Below are positions 1 through 8,991 of a stretch of DNA of 64,000 nucleotides, in pieces. A program made the position numbers and the translations under genes. This stretch comes from Pseudomonas sp. KBW05. Its GTDB lineage: Bacteria; Pseudomonadota; Gammaproteobacteria; Pseudomonadales; Pseudomonadaceae. Numbering within the stretch: position 1 is the first letter of the stretch; each line of letters starts with the position of its first letter. The notes beneath the pieces were generated by a model that did no database searches, was not told the DNA's origin, and saw only the letters and a list, made by a program, of their open reading frames with translations. The DNA is taken from positions 105,109 through 169,108 of the forward strand of contig NZ_QAJM01000002.1 in the NCBI RefSeq assembly GCF_003852405.1, in the 5' to 3' direction.

Positions 1-474
1 GAGCCCTTTGCTTACTTTGGGCTGGGCCGGCACTCCGGCTTTTCCAAAGTGAGCCGCCGTAAGGGCGGAACCATAGGTAGCCGTTACCCAAATAACGGAT
101 ATGTACACCGCCAGTCCGCCATCGCAGGCAAGCCAGCTCCCACAGTAGAGCCGGTTTACACCCGGCAAAAATCGCCCGACTGCCAGGCCGTCACGGGAGC
201 AAGCTCCCTCGCCACAGGTCCAGCAGCAATGCTCAAAGTTGTGCAGATACCTATGCCGCCAGGGCCTTGGACAAGTTGGTATCTAGAGCGTCCATCTGTA
301 CGCGTTCTACACCCCCAAATTGTTGTCGCGCTCGGCCTACCTTTATTTCACCACCCTATAGGTGTCATGGGTGTTTCGACCTTTGCCAGCCGAGCACAAC
401 AATGCCCGGCTGGCTATGACAGCCGCTCGCCCTCTACACTGGTCGGCCACGTGTCTTTCAAAGGATGAAACACC
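1..474. other. Non-coding leader with repeat-like DNA
   Basis: No convincing gene lies here; the open frames show no recognisable protein family. Bases 1-170 resemble a dispersed non-coding repeat I associate with Pseudomonas fluorescens-group genomes, with a small palindrome around CCGCC-gtaag-GGCGG; that link is from memory only. At 195-208 is GGGAGC-AA-GCTCCC, the core of a REP-like palindrome, also seen in longer form at 5881-5910. Bases 240-474 are unstructured to my eye and probably hold the promoter of the following acetyltransferase, whose Shine-Dalgarno AAAGGA lies near 460. Confidence 0.45.
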
Positions 475-987
475 ATGCACACGCCTGAGCCCCATATCGT
501 CATCCAGCGCTTTACCGAGGCCCACCTTGAGGGCGTCGCCGCGCTCTATAACGAACCGGCGGTGTGCCGACAGGTGCTGCAAATGCCTTTCCAGTCGGTG
601 CAGGCGTGGCGCAACAAGCTGGAGCTGGACAACGAGCGGCGCCTACAGCTGGTGGCGGTGCATGGCGGCGAGGTGATCGGCCAACTGGGCCTGGAACAGA
701 TGCTGCGCGTGCGCCGCAGCCATGTCGGCTCGTTCGGCATGGGCGTGGCGCCGGCCTGGCAGGGCAAGGGTGTAGGCTCGCGACTGTTGGCGGCCGCGCT
801 GGACGTGGCCGACAACTGGATGAACCTGCGCCGCGTGGAGCTGACGGTGTACGCCGACAACGAAGCCGCGCAGCAGCTGTACCGCAAATTCGGCTTCGAG
901 GTAGAAGGCCGCATGCGCGATTTCGCCCTGCGCGACGGCGTGTTCGTCGATACCGTGAGCATGGCGCGCCTGCGCCAATCGGCTTAG
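475..987 (+). CDS. GNAT N-acetyltransferase, YhhY/AaaT-like
   Basis: The 170-residue protein is a single GNAT domain that transfers acetyl from acetyl-CoA to an amine. The acetyl-CoA pyrophosphate loop is seen as APAWQGKGVGSRLL near residues 92-105, followed by the helix and the VYADNEAAQQLYRKFGF motif typical of motif B. The text closely matches what I recall of E. coli YhhY (AaaT), which acetylates amino acids such as phenylalanine and methionine, for example RRSHV, DNW and RRVELTVYADN. The substrate here is an inference from that likeness. The start is supported by AAAGGA about 10 nt upstream. The stop overlaps the stop of the convergent racemase gene by four bases, so the two transcripts run into each other. 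Confidence 0.85.
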   Translation: MHTPEPHIVIQRFTEAHLEGVAALYNEPAVCRQVLQMPFQSVQAWRNKLELDNERRLQLVAVHGGEVIGQLGLEQMLRVRRSHVGSFGMGVAPAWQGKGVGSRLLAAALDVADNWMNLRRVELTVYADNEAAQQLYRKFGFEVEGRMRDFALRDGVFVDTVSMARLRQSA

Positions 988-1676
988 TCCTGCAACGCAA
1001 ACGCCACCGCAGCCTGCGCATGCAGCTCGGTGGTGTCCAGCAGGGGCAGGTCGCTGTGCTCCGGCTTGATCAGCAGGCCGATTTCCGTACAACCGAGAAT
1101 GATTGCCTGGGCGCCGCGCGCGGCCAGTGACTCGATCACCCGCTGGTAGACCTGGCGCGACGCGTCGCTGATCACGCCGACACACAGTTCCTCATAAATG
1201 ATCCGGTGCACGGCCTGGCGCTCGTCCGCCTCGGGCACCAGCACGGTCAAACCGTGCGCGGCCAGGCGCGCCTTGAGAAAGTCCTGCTCCATGGTGAACG
1301 CCGTGCCCAGCAGGCCGACCGTCAGCGTACCAGCCTCCACCGCTGCCAAGCCGGCAGCATCGGCAATGTGCAGGAACGGAATCGATACCGCCGCCTCGAT
1401 ACGTGGCGCGACCAAATGCATGGTGTTGGTACACAGCACCACACAGTCGGCGCCGCCGGCTTGCAGGCGGCGGGCGGCGTCTTCAAGGATCAGCGCGGTG
1501 TCGTCCCAGCGCCCGGCGTGCTGGGCTTGCTCCACCGGACCGAAGTCCACGCTGTACATCAACAGTTGCGCCGAGCGCAGTGGGCCGAGTTGGTCGCGTA
1601 CGCGCTGATTGATGATGCGGTAATACTCGGCGCTGGATTCCCAGCTCATGCCGCCGATCAGGCCGATGGTGCGCAT
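984..1676 (-). CDS. Aspartate/glutamate racemase family protein
   Basis: The 230-residue cytosolic enzyme belongs to the cofactor-independent Asp/Glu racemase superfamily. The N-terminal IGLIGGMSWESS and the two catalytic cysteines in CTNT (C82) and GCTEI (C196) are all present, so both half-sites of the two-base mechanism look intact. Length and motifs resemble E. coli YgeA, a broad-spectrum amino-acid racemase; the exact substrate cannot be read from sequence. AAGGAG precedes the ATG at good spacing. The gene ends inside the end of the convergent acetyltransferase gene, and both may act on amino acids, but there is no shared promoter and no proof of a shared pathway. Confidence 0.85.
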   Translation of the reverse strand: MRTIGLIGGMSWESSAEYYRIINQRVRDQLGPLRSAQLLMYSVDFGPVEQAQHAGRWDDTALILEDAARRLQAGGADCVVLCTNTMHLVAPRIEAAVSIPFLHIADAAGLAAVEAGTLTVGLLGTAFTMEQDFLKARLAAHGLTVLVPEADERQAVHRIIYEELCVGVISDASRQVYQRVIESLAARGAQAIILGCTEIGLLIKPEHSDLPLLDTTELHAQAAVAFALQD

Positions 1677-1765
1677 GCGATGCTCCTTACAAGGAAAGTC
1701 GCTTCACCTTACCCATCGGCCGCCGAATAGTCATACGCAGTTGCCCAGCAAATCACCGGAGCAGT

Positions 1766-1975
1766 TTACATATCCAGGTTGATCCAACCCGGTTTGGCCT
1801 GCTCCGGCGCGACGGCATTCACCTGTTTGCCGGTGGCCTGTTCCACCCGCCGCGCCACTTCAGAGTCGTCGGCGAAGGGGATCAGGCTGGCGTCGTCCAG
1901 GCTCTTTTCGGATTGCCCGCGCAAGCAATATTCCACGGCGCCATACAGGCACAGCAGCATCAGCCAGCCCCACAT
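1766..1975 (-). CDS. Small CcoQ-like membrane protein
   Basis: The 69-residue protein starts with one hydrophobic helix ([16 protein letters not shown]) and continues as a polar tail. Its start codon overlaps the stop of the upstream ccoN gene by one base (TGATG), so it is translationally coupled to the oxidase subunit. Its size, single helix and position match the CcoQ-like gene that follows orphan ccoN4 in P. aeruginosa (PA4133-PA4134 region, from memory). CcoQ proteins help assemble or stabilise cbb3 oxidase. Sequence identity between such small subunits is low, so the assignment rests mainly on context. Confidence 0.6.
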   Translation of the reverse strand: MWGWLMLLCLYGAVEYCLRGQSEKSLDDASLIPFADDSEVARRVEQATGKQVNAVAPEQAKPGWINLDM

Positions 1976-3402
1976 CAGGCGATCCGCGCGTCGAGTTGAG
2001 CCATGCGCACATCCGCTACACGTACCGTGCGCCAGGTGTTGTAGGCCATCAGCAGCATGCCCGTGAGGAAAAATACGCCCCCGGCGAAACGCACCACAAA
2101 CCCTGGGTGGCTGGCCTGCAGCGCCTCGACAAACGAGTAGGTGAGGGTGCCGTCATCGTTCACTGCGCGCCACATCAAGCCCTGAGTGATGCCGTTGACC
2201 CACATCGATGCGATGTACAGCACCGTGCCGATGGTGGCCAGCCAGAAGTGCAGGTTGATCAGCGGCACGCTGTGCATCTGCTCGCGGCCGAACACCTTGG
2301 GGATCATGTGGTACAGCGCGCCGAACGTGATCATAGCCACCCAGCCAAGCGCCCCGGCGTGGACGTGGCCGATGGTCCAGTCGGTGTAGTGGGAGAGGGC
2401 GTTGACAGTCTTGATCGCCATCATCGGCCCTTCAAAGGTGGACATGCCGTAGAACGCCAATGACAGCACCAGAAAGCGCAGGATCGGGTCGGTGCGCAAT
2501 TGATGCCAGCCGCCAGACAAGGTCATCATGCCGTTGATCATCCCGCCCCAGCTGGGTGCCAGCAGGATCAGCGACATGGCCATGCCCAGTGACTGCGCCC
2601 AATCCGGCAGCGCGGTGTAGTGCAAATGGTGCGGGCCGGCCCAGATATACAGGGTGATCAGCGCCCAGAAGTGCACGATGGACAGGCGATAGGAATACAC
2701 CGGCCGCCCGACTTGTTTCGGCACGAAGTAGTACATCATCCCCAAAAAGCCCGTCGTCAGGAAAAACCCCACAGCGTTGTGCCCATACCACCACTGCACC
2801 ATCGCATCGGTCGCCCCGGCATACACCGGGTAGGACTTGAACCAATCCACCGGAATCGCCAAGTGATTGACCACGTGCAACATGGCGATCACCAGGATAA
2901 ACGCGCCAAAAAACCAGTTGCCCACGTAGATGTGCCTGGCCTTGCGCCGCACCACGGTGGTGAAGAACACCACCGCGTAAGCCACCCACACCACCGCCAT
3001 CCACACCGCGCCAGAGAACTCGATCTCGGCGTACTCCTTGGTGGTGGTATAGCCCAGCGGCAGGCTGATCAACATGATCACGATCACCGACTGCCAACCC
3101 CAGAAGGTAAACGCGGCGAGGTGATCGGAATACAGCCGCACCTGGCACGTGCGCTGTACCGCGTAATAGCTGGCGGCAAACTGGGCGCTGCCGGCAAAGC
3201 CAAAGATCACCAGACTGGTGTGCAAGGGGCGCAAGCGGCCAAAAGTGGTCCAGGGCAGGTCCAGGTTCATCTCGGGCCACACCAGTTGCGAGGCGATCCA
3301 TACGCCCATGGCCATGCCGACGACGCCCCAAACAATGGTGGCGATGACGAATTGACGGACGACTTTATAGTTATAGGCCTGCCCGATTGTTGCTGTGCTC
3401 AT
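1975..3402 (-). CDS. ccoN: cbb3-type cytochrome c oxidase subunit I (orphan CcoN)
   Basis: The 475-residue protein is the catalytic heme-copper subunit of a cbb3 oxidase, with about twelve membrane helices. Ligand motifs visible are HTSLVIFGF (low-spin heme), [10 protein letters not shown] and [13 protein letters not shown] (CuB site) and HVHAGALGW (hemes b/b3). The start at 3402 is chosen over an upstream frame start because GGGAGGA sits just before that ATG. No ccoO or ccoP follows; only a CcoQ-like gene is coupled to it. Such orphan CcoN subunits in Pseudomonas swap into cbb3 complexes encoded elsewhere, and CcoN4 of P. aeruginosa has been linked to growth under cyanide. The divergent sulfite/nitrite reductase neighbour fits the CcoN4 locus, so this is probably the CcoN4 type. 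Confidence 0.9.
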   Translation of the reverse strand: MSTATIGQAYNYKVVRQFVIATIVWGVVGMAMGVWIASQLVWPEMNLDLPWTTFGRLRPLHTSLVIFGFAGSAQFAASYYAVQRTCQVRLYSDHLAAFTFWGWQSVIVIMLISLPLGYTTTKEYAEIEFSGAVWMAVVWVAYAVVFFTTVVRRKARHIYVGNWFFGAFILVIAMLHVVNHLAIPVDWFKSYPVYAGATDAMVQWWYGHNAVGFFLTTGFLGMMYYFVPKQVGRPVYSYRLSIVHFWALITLYIWAGPHHLHYTALPDWAQSLGMAMSLILLAPSWGGMINGMMTLSGGWHQLRTDPILRFLVLSLAFYGMSTFEGPMMAIKTVNALSHYTDWTIGHVHAGALGWVAMITFGALYHMIPKVFGREQMHSVPLINLHFWLATIGTVLYIASMWVNGITQGLMWRAVNDDGTLTYSFVEALQASHPGFVVRFAGGVFFLTGMLLMAYNTWRTVRVADVRMAQLDARIA

Positions 3403-3485
3403 GCTCAGTCCTCCCACGGTTCCAAGTGGCGGGCACTGTAGGAAGGGTGGGTAAAACAAAACAGGCTCAGAAAATGTTCATTACT

Positions 3486-3542
3486 GCGGATCAGTTGATT
3501 CGGCCTGAAAGCGCGGCTTTCAGGCGATCTGATCCGCTTTTT
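3486..3542 (+). promoter_or_regulatory. Large two-part hairpin with T-tract in divergent intergenic region
   Basis: An outer stem GCGGATCAG (3486-3494) pairs perfectly with CTGATCCGC (3529-3537). An inner stem GCCTGAAAG (3503-3511) pairs with CTTTCAGGC (3517-3525) around the loop CGCGG. TTTTT follows at 3538-3542. Read on the plus strand this has the form of an intrinsic terminator, yet it lies about 75 nt before the reductase start and 84 nt before the divergent ccoN start. It could be an attenuating leader for the reductase, an insulator between the two divergent units, or an operator. Function is inference; the pairing is directly visible. Confidence 0.6.
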
Positions 3543-3615
3543 AAGACTGCACCTGAATCTTCAACGCACTGCGCCGTAGGTGCATAGTCGCCCCATCATC
3601 TGATGAGGCCGTGAT

Positions 3616-5286
3616 ATGTACCAATACGACGCATACGACCGGGCGCTGGTGTTCGAGCGCGTGGCGCAGTTTCGTGACCAGGTCCGGCGCTATATCGCAG
3701 GGGACTTGAGCGACGCGGAGTTTCTGCCATTGCGCCTGCAAAACGGCCTGTACCTGCAAAAGCATGCCTACATGCTGCGGGTGGCGATTCCCTACGGCAC
3801 GCTGAGCTCCGGACAACTGCGCACCCTGGCCAGCATCGCGCGGGATTACGACCGGGGTTACGGCCACTTCACCACGCGGCAGAACCTGCAATTCAACTGG
3901 ATCGAATTGCACCAGGTGCCCGATATCCTCGAACGCCTGGCCCACGTCAACATGCATGCCATCCAGACCTCCGGCAACTGCGTGCGCAATATCACCACCG
4001 AAGCCTTTGCCGGGGTGGCCGCCGACGAACTGCTGGACCCGCGCCCACTGGCGGAGATCCTGCGCCAATGGTCCACCATCAACCCGGAATTCCTGTTCCT
4101 GCCGCGCAAGTTCAAGATCGCCATTTGTTCGGCCCGTGACGACCGCGCCGCGATCATGATGCATGACATCGGCCTGTACCTTTACCACGACCGCCAGGGC
4201 AACAAGCTGCTGCGCATGATGGTCGGTGGTGGCCTGGGGCGCACGCCGATCCTCGGGGTGCAGATCCGCGAGGGGTTGCCGTGGCAGCACCTGCTGTCTT
4301 ACGTCGAGGCGGTGCTGCGGGTGTACAACCGCCATGGCCGCCGGGACAACAAATACAAGGCGCGCATCAAGATCCTGGTCAAGGCCCTGGGCATCGAGGC
4401 GTTTGCCCGCGAAGTTGAGGAGGAGTGGCATTACCTGCGTGACGGCCCGGCGCAATTGACCGACGCCGAGTACGCACGCGTGGCCTCGGCCTTCGTTCCA
4501 CCCACCTATGCAAACCTGCCGGGCACCGACCTGGCCTATGGCACTGCGCTGACGGAAAGCCCCGCGTTTGCCCGCTGGGTCAGCCGCAATGTGATGCCGC
4601 ACAAAGTCCCGGGCTATACCAGTGTGGTGCTGTCCACCAAACCGGGGATCAGCGCGCCGCCCGGCGACGTCACGGCCGAGCAAATGGAGGCGGTGGCGCT
4701 GTGGTCGGAACGCTTCGGCTTTGGTGAAATCCGCATCGCCCATGAACAGAACATCGTCCTGCCGGACGTGCCCAAGGAGCACTTGCATGCGCTGTGGACA
4801 CTGGCCTGCGCCCACGGCCTGGGTGCCGCGAACGTCGGCCTGCTGACCGACATCATCGCCTGCCCGGGCGGCGACTTCTGCGCCTTGGCCAATGCCAAGT
4901 CGATCCCCATCGCCCAGGCAATCCAGCAGCGTTTCGACAACCTGGACTATCTGCATGACCTCGGCGAGATCAGCCTGAACATCTCCGGTTGCATCAACGC
5001 CTGCGGCCACCACCACATCGGTAATATCGGCATCCTGGGCGTGGATAAAAACGGCAGCGAGTGGTTCCAGGTCACCCTGGGTGGCGCCCAGGGCAATCAC
5101 AGTGCCCTGGGCAAGGTTATCGGGCCCTCATTCAGCGCCGCCGAGATTCCCGATGTGATCGCACGGGTTATCAACACCTTTGTGCGTTACCGTGAAAGTG
5201 AGGAGCGTTTTGTCGATACTGTGCAGCGCATCGGCCTGGAACCGTTCAAGGAAAGGGTCTACGCCGGGCGCCTGGTGGACGCGTGA
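3616..5286 (+). CDS. Sulfite/nitrite reductase hemoprotein (siroheme, 4Fe-4S)
   Basis: The 556-residue cytosolic enzyme carries the duplicated ferredoxin-like and catalytic halves of the sulfite/nitrite reductase family. The cluster and siroheme ligands are visible as CPGGDFC (Cys-x5-Cys) near residue 417 and SGCINACGHHH (Cys-x3-Cys) near residue 458. It catalyses six-electron reduction of sulfite or nitrite; which one cannot be told from the sequence. It is divergent from ccoN, matching the P. aeruginosa arrangement where PA4130 neighbours ccoN4. A small gene follows 76 nt downstream on the same strand. No flavoprotein subunit is adjacent, so its electron donor must be a ferredoxin or a reductase encoded elsewhere. 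Confidence 0.88.
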   Translation: MYQYDAYDRALVFERVAQFRDQVRRYIAGDLSDAEFLPLRLQNGLYLQKHAYMLRVAIPYGTLSSGQLRTLASIARDYDRGYGHFTTRQNLQFNWIELHQVPDILERLAHVNMHAIQTSGNCVRNITTEAFAGVAADELLDPRPLAEILRQWSTINPEFLFLPRKFKIAICSARDDRAAIMMHDIGLYLYHDRQGNKLLRMMVGGGLGRTPILGVQIREGLPWQHLLSYVEAVLRVYNRHGRRDNKYKARIKILVKALGIEAFAREVEEEWHYLRDGPAQLTDAEYARVASAFVPPTYANLPGTDLAYGTALTESPAFARWVSRNVMPHKVPGYTSVVLSTKPGISAPPGDVTAEQMEAVALWSERFGFGEIRIAHEQNIVLPDVPKEHLHALWTLACAHGLGAANVGLLTDIIACPGGDFCALANAKSIPIAQAIQQRFDNLDYLHDLGEISLNISGCINACGHHHIGNIGILGVDKNGSEWFQVTLGGAQGNHSALGKVIGPSFSAAEIPDVIARVINTFVRYRESEERFVDTVQRIGLEPFKERVYAGRLVDA

Positions 5287-5362
5287 GGCGTTAGTCATAC
5301 GCGGCCGCGATGCATCTGCCATGATCAGCCTTCGCAACCTGGCTCACCCAAGGAGATCCGCA

Positions 5363-5857
5363 ATGGACGACGTACAACAACTGGGCGAGATGCTTCGTCA
5401 TTACGCCGACAGCGAAGCGCACAAAAAGCAGCAATTCGACGTGCAGTCAGCCCGTTGGGCGCAAAAGCTCGGCGAGTTATTCGGGCAGATCGAGCTGTGG
5501 CTGGAACCGGTGAAGACCGTGGGTTTGCTGGAGGTGCACCGTGAAGCCTACGTCGCCAGCGGCCCCAGCGTGCCGTTGGAAACCTCGACCTTCAAGACCG
5601 AGAAACTCAACGTGCAGATCACCGGCAAGGCCGTCGAGTTCGTGCCGGAAGTGATGGGCGCAGGCGGGCTGATCTCGGTGTCAGTGATGGGCCTGACCGC
5701 CGCCCGCCACGGCAGCGTGTCGCTGGTGCTGCCGGCGGACAAGAATGACTGGTTGTGGAAGAAGACCAATGGCCTCAAAGACCCGGACACCTTTGGCTTT
5801 GACGCGAACTTCCTGGCATCGCAGTTGCAGAGCCTGATCCCGCGCGAACGCATGTAA
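5363..5857 (+). CDS. Conserved hypothetical protein downstream of reductase
   Basis: The protein is 164 residues from the ATG at 5363, which has AGGAGA seven nucleotides upstream; the open frame extends further 5' but that part has no start signal. There is no signal peptide, membrane helix or recognised motif; the composition is of a soluble alpha/beta protein with a hydrophobic middle (VMGAGGLISVSVMGLTAA). Its position directly after the sulfite/nitrite reductase recalls the PA4129-PA4130 pair in P. aeruginosa, so a role tied to that enzyme is possible. No function is assigned. Confidence 0.75.
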   Translation: MDDVQQLGEMLRHYADSEAHKKQQFDVQSARWAQKLGELFGQIELWLEPVKTVGLLEVHREAYVASGPSVPLETSTFKTEKLNVQITGKAVEFVPEVMGAGGLISVSVMGLTAARHGSVSLVLPADKNDWLWKKTNGLKDPDTFGFDANFLASQLQSLIPRERM

Positions 5858-5880
5858 GGCTCAGGCTACCGAGCAACCTG

Positions 5881-5910
5881 TGTGGCAAGGGAGCTTGCTC
5901 CCTTGCCACA
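5881..5910. repeat. REP-like palindrome between convergent genes
   Basis: A nearly perfect 30-nt palindrome: TGTGGCAAGGGAGC, two central bases, then its reverse complement. It sits between the stop of the plus-strand hypothetical gene (5857) and the stop of the minus-strand cytochrome gene (5932). It is a shorter REP type than the GGGCTTGC elements at 9.0, 11.6 and 51.1 kb, and its GGGAGC core recurs at 195-208. Placement between converging genes suggests it may act as a bidirectional terminator or mRNA end protector; this is inference. Confidence 0.7.
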
Positions 5911-5931
5911 GGTGCGGTGTTCGCCCCGCGC

Positions 5932-8124
5932 CTATTTCAGCGCAGGGTCGCCGGGGTTGAGCTTTTTCCAACTCTGCATGACCACCTGCGCTTTCGGCTC
6001 CTGGCCGTTTTCCAAGTAGTACTGGATCAGCGACAGCCGCGCATTGCGGTTATACGGCTGACGCTGGAGCAGGCTTTCCAGTTGCTGGCAGGCTTCGTCG
6101 ACCTTGCCGCTGTCATGCAGCGCCACCGCAAGGACAAAGGCGTACTGGGCGCTGGCCGGGTCCAGGCGCACGGCGTTGCGCAAATACGCCATGGCGCTCG
6201 CTGAGTCACCGGCGCGAATCGCCATCAAGCCTCGGGTGTGTTGCAACAGGGCCGCGTCCGGGTGCTGCGCCAACTGATCCGCGATCAGGTCTCGCGCTTC
6301 TTGCCCACGGCCATTGGCCTCCAGCCACTGCGCCAAGGTCACCAGCGCCGGGAAGAAATCCGGGTCGCGCAGCAGGGCGCTGCGCAACTGGGCTTCGACC
6401 TTGTCGCCACGGCCGCTGGCCTGGTAGAGCATCGCCAGGTTGAGGTTGGCTTCGGCGCGCTCCAGCAGGCTCAGTTGCACCTGTTCGTATTCGGCGATGG
6501 CGTTGCTCCAGGCCTGACCTTGGCCGGGCACGCTGAGCAAGTCCCGCGCGGCCAGGATGCGTACGGCGCGCACCGGGTCACGCAACAAAGGCCCATAGAG
6601 GGCGACACGCTCCGGTGGCGGGAGCAGGGCGCTGACCGCACGCACGGCGCTTTCACGCACCTGCGGCGCCGGGTTGCCAAGGTCCTGGGTGGCGAGTTTC
6701 AACGCCTGTTCACTGGGGTAATTGGGCAGCTCGACCAGCAACGTTGCACGCTGGATCGCCGGCAGATTGCCCCGCGCCAGTTGCTCATACAGCGCCTGGG
6801 CCGCGCCCGGTTGGCCGCCACGAATCAACGCCATGCTCTCGGCATAGTCTGGCGCCTTGAGTACATCACGGGCGCCGGGTGGGATGCTGAAACTGTGGTC
6901 ATGACGCAGGTCATTGCCCATGTACACCTTGCCCGGCATATGGCAGTCGACACAGAACGCGCCGGCCTTGCCCATGTGCCCGGCGGAGTCGTAGTCCTTG
7001 GCCTGCAAACCGCGCCCATCCACCGTGGCGATGGGCGTCTTGCCTGCGGTGTTGTGGCATTGCAGGCACACCCCGTTGCCAGGCGCCTTGAGTTCATTGC
7101 TGTGGGGGTTGTGGCAGTTGCTGCAGCGCACGCCTTTTTCAGCCATTTTGCTTTGCGCGAACGAGCCGTGTTCGAACACTTCATCCTTGATCTTGCCGTC
7201 CAGGGTGTACAGCTCGCGGGTCAGCACGCTGGGCAGGTAGTCGTCCATCAGCCGTTTGCCGACGGTAAAACCATCGCCCAATGGGGCGCGGCGCGCGTGG
7301 CAGCGGGCGCAGGTTTCGATTTCGACGGTGGCGTCCTTGTCCTTCAGGTCCACGGCGAAGCCGGTGTGCAGCAGGTCGCCTTTTTTCGCCGCCCATTGCA
7401 AGTGGTTGGAGGCCGGGCCGTGGCAGGCCTGACAACCGACGCCCAGGCTGTTCCACTGGCTGTCGAAGGCGTTTTTTACCGGATCGAAATTGCGTTTGTA
7501 GCCGGTGGTGTGGCATTCCACGCACATGAAGTTGGCGTTCTGGCTGGGCTTGCTCCAGTGCAGCGGGTTCTTGACGTTCACGCCCTGGCCCGGGTACAGG
7601 TGAAACCAGCGGTTCTGCTGCATATCCCACGCCACGCCAAGGGCTTGCAGGCGACCGTCGCCGACCTCGATCAGGTATTGCTGCAACGGCGCGATGCCAA
7701 AGGTATACGCGACCTTGAAGTCGGCGGGCTGGCCATCGCGGCCCGGCGTATTGACCCAGAACTCCGCGCCCCGTTGATAAAACCGCGTGGTCTCGCCTTC
7801 GGCGCTGAACGTGACGTCATTGAAGTCGGCCGGCACCGTCTGCGCCGTCGCCACCTGCATCGCCAATTGGTGGTGGGAGCCTTGCCAGTCCTTGGCCTGG
7901 GCCTGGTGGCAACCCTGGCATTGTTGCTCATCGACCATCTGCGCCGGGGCAATCACCGCTGGCTTGGCGGCGACAACGGGCGCTGGCAACCGAGGCGTAC
8001 TGGCTTGCAGGAAAAACCAGATCCCGGCCATGGCCAACAACAGCAACACAATCAATACGGGGTAGAGGTAACGACGGGATGCATCACGGTGGGGTACAGC
8101 TTTGGCTTTTTTGGGCTCTGGCAT
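5932..8124 (-). CDS. Membrane-anchored heptaheme cytochrome c with HEAT and TPR repeats
   Basis: The 730-residue protein has a positively charged start, one membrane helix (about residues 20-41), then a periplasmic multiheme part. Seven CXXCH sites are visible: CQGCH (C69), CVECH, CQACH, CARCH, CSNCH, CLQCH and CVDCH, the last near residue 390. This resembles cytochrome c554/c-type multiheme folds. From about residue 425 it changes to HEAT-like repeats (AAPQVRESAVRAV, DPVRAVRILAARDLL) and then TPR repeats to the end. The role is probably periplasmic electron transfer with a protein-binding scaffold; donor and acceptor are unknown. The C-terminal half is clearly related to the heme-less protein at 43248-44306. 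Its start has GGAAG upstream. Confidence 0.85.
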   Translation of the reverse strand: MPEPKKAKAVPHRDASRRYLYPVLIVLLLLAMAGIWFFLQASTPRLPAPVVAAKPAVIAPAQMVDEQQCQGCHQAQAKDWQGSHHQLAMQVATAQTVPADFNDVTFSAEGETTRFYQRGAEFWVNTPGRDGQPADFKVAYTFGIAPLQQYLIEVGDGRLQALGVAWDMQQNRWFHLYPGQGVNVKNPLHWSKPSQNANFMCVECHTTGYKRNFDPVKNAFDSQWNSLGVGCQACHGPASNHLQWAAKKGDLLHTGFAVDLKDKDATVEIETCARCHARRAPLGDGFTVGKRLMDDYLPSVLTRELYTLDGKIKDEVFEHGSFAQSKMAEKGVRCSNCHNPHSNELKAPGNGVCLQCHNTAGKTPIATVDGRGLQAKDYDSAGHMGKAGAFCVDCHMPGKVYMGNDLRHDHSFSIPPGARDVLKAPDYAESMALIRGGQPGAAQALYEQLARGNLPAIQRATLLVELPNYPSEQALKLATQDLGNPAPQVRESAVRAVSALLPPPERVALYGPLLRDPVRAVRILAARDLLSVPGQGQAWSNAIAEYEQVQLSLLERAEANLNLAMLYQASGRGDKVEAQLRSALLRDPDFFPALVTLAQWLEANGRGQEARDLIADQLAQHPDAALLQHTRGLMAIRAGDSASAMAYLRNAVRLDPASAQYAFVLAVALHDSGKVDEACQQLESLLQRQPYNRNARLSLIQYYLENGQEPKAQVVMQSWKKLNPGDPALK

Positions 8125-8294
8125 TCCGACTTCCGCTGTCTTGATGCGTGGACGCTCTACGGCGCGCTTAAGCTGTGTGCAGCTTTGACGCAGGTCACAG
8201 GTCTGTCAAACCCGGGGCGTGAAATAACGGTTATTTCCCCAGAGTTGGCTATACCTACAGCTCAATGTTTCAGTGATGACCGCCAGGGAGTTCA

Positions 8295-8969
8295 ATGATG
8301 AAACTAAGGCTAGTGATCAGCACGCTGTGTGTCGCCTCGCTCGGACTGACAGGCTGTGCCAGCAAAGTCACCCAACCGGACGAGTATTCCGGCTTTCTCT
8401 CGGACTACAGCCACCTCAAGCAAGCCCAGTCACCGTCCGGTGCCGAGGTGATGCGCTGGGTCGATCCCAAGCTGGACCTGAGTCGCTACACCGCCGTCTA
8501 CGTCGAGCCGACCCAGTTCTATCCCAAGCCCCAGGCCACCGCGAAGATCCCGGAAAGCACCCTCAACGGCATCAACACCTACTACAACCAGGCGCTCAAG
8601 CGCGAGCTGGAGAAATCCCTGCCCCTGGCCAACGCGCCTGGCCCCGGTGTGATCGTGGTGCGTGCGGCGATCACCGCCGTGAGCAGCAAGACCGAAGGCC
8701 TCGCACCCTACGAATACATCCCCGTCGCGCTGGTCGTGGCGGCCGCCAGTACCGCATCTGGCCACCGTGACCAGGAAACCACCTTGGGCACCGAGGCGCA
8801 GTTTCTCGACGGTGCCAGTGGCAAGGTGATCGCCCAAGTGGTACGCAAAGGCACCGGCAAGCCGCTGGCCAATGAAGCCCAAGTGATGAAGGCCGACGAC
8901 GTGAAAAGCGTGATTGATGGCTGGGCGTCCGACTTGCATCAGTCCTATGTAAAGCTGAAAAAACACTAA
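8295..8969 (+). CDS. DUF3313-type lipoprotein
   Basis: The 224-residue protein has a lipoprotein signal with lipobox LTGC (C21), so it is predicted to be lipid-anchored, probably in the outer membrane. The mature part (WVDPKLDLSRYTAVYVEP, then ITAVSS, VAAASTASG and an EAQFLDGASGKV segment) fits the DUF3313 family of uncharacterised lipoproteins. AGGGAG precedes the ATG at 8295. It is transcribed divergently from the heptaheme cytochrome and is the only plus-strand gene between 5.9 and 25 kb. A REP element begins about 20 nt after its stop and may serve as its 3' end. Confidence 0.8.
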   Translation: MMKLRLVISTLCVASLGLTGCASKVTQPDEYSGFLSDYSHLKQAQSPSGAEVMRWVDPKLDLSRYTAVYVEPTQFYPKPQATAKIPESTLNGINTYYNQALKRELEKSLPLANAPGPGVIVVRAAITAVSSKTEGLAPYEYIPVALVVAAASTASGHRDQETTLGTEAQFLDGASGKVIAQVVRKGTGKPLANEAQVMKADDVKSVIDGWASDLHQSYVKLKKH

Positions 8970-8991
8970 ACCCGCAACACTACAAAACCAA

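Noticed and set aside
49-468. A 139-codon open frame at the window start
   Set aside because: It runs through repeat-like DNA, has no Shine-Dalgarno and no protein-like pattern.
3495-3508. Anr/Fnr box before the reductase or ccoN
   Set aside because: Only the half-site TTGAT (3495-3499) is present; the second half would need ATCAA at the right spacing and reads CCTGA.
6238-8298. Open frame of 686 codons antisense to the heptaheme cytochrome
   Set aside because: Its content mirrors the cytochrome codons; there is no start signal or recognisable domain.
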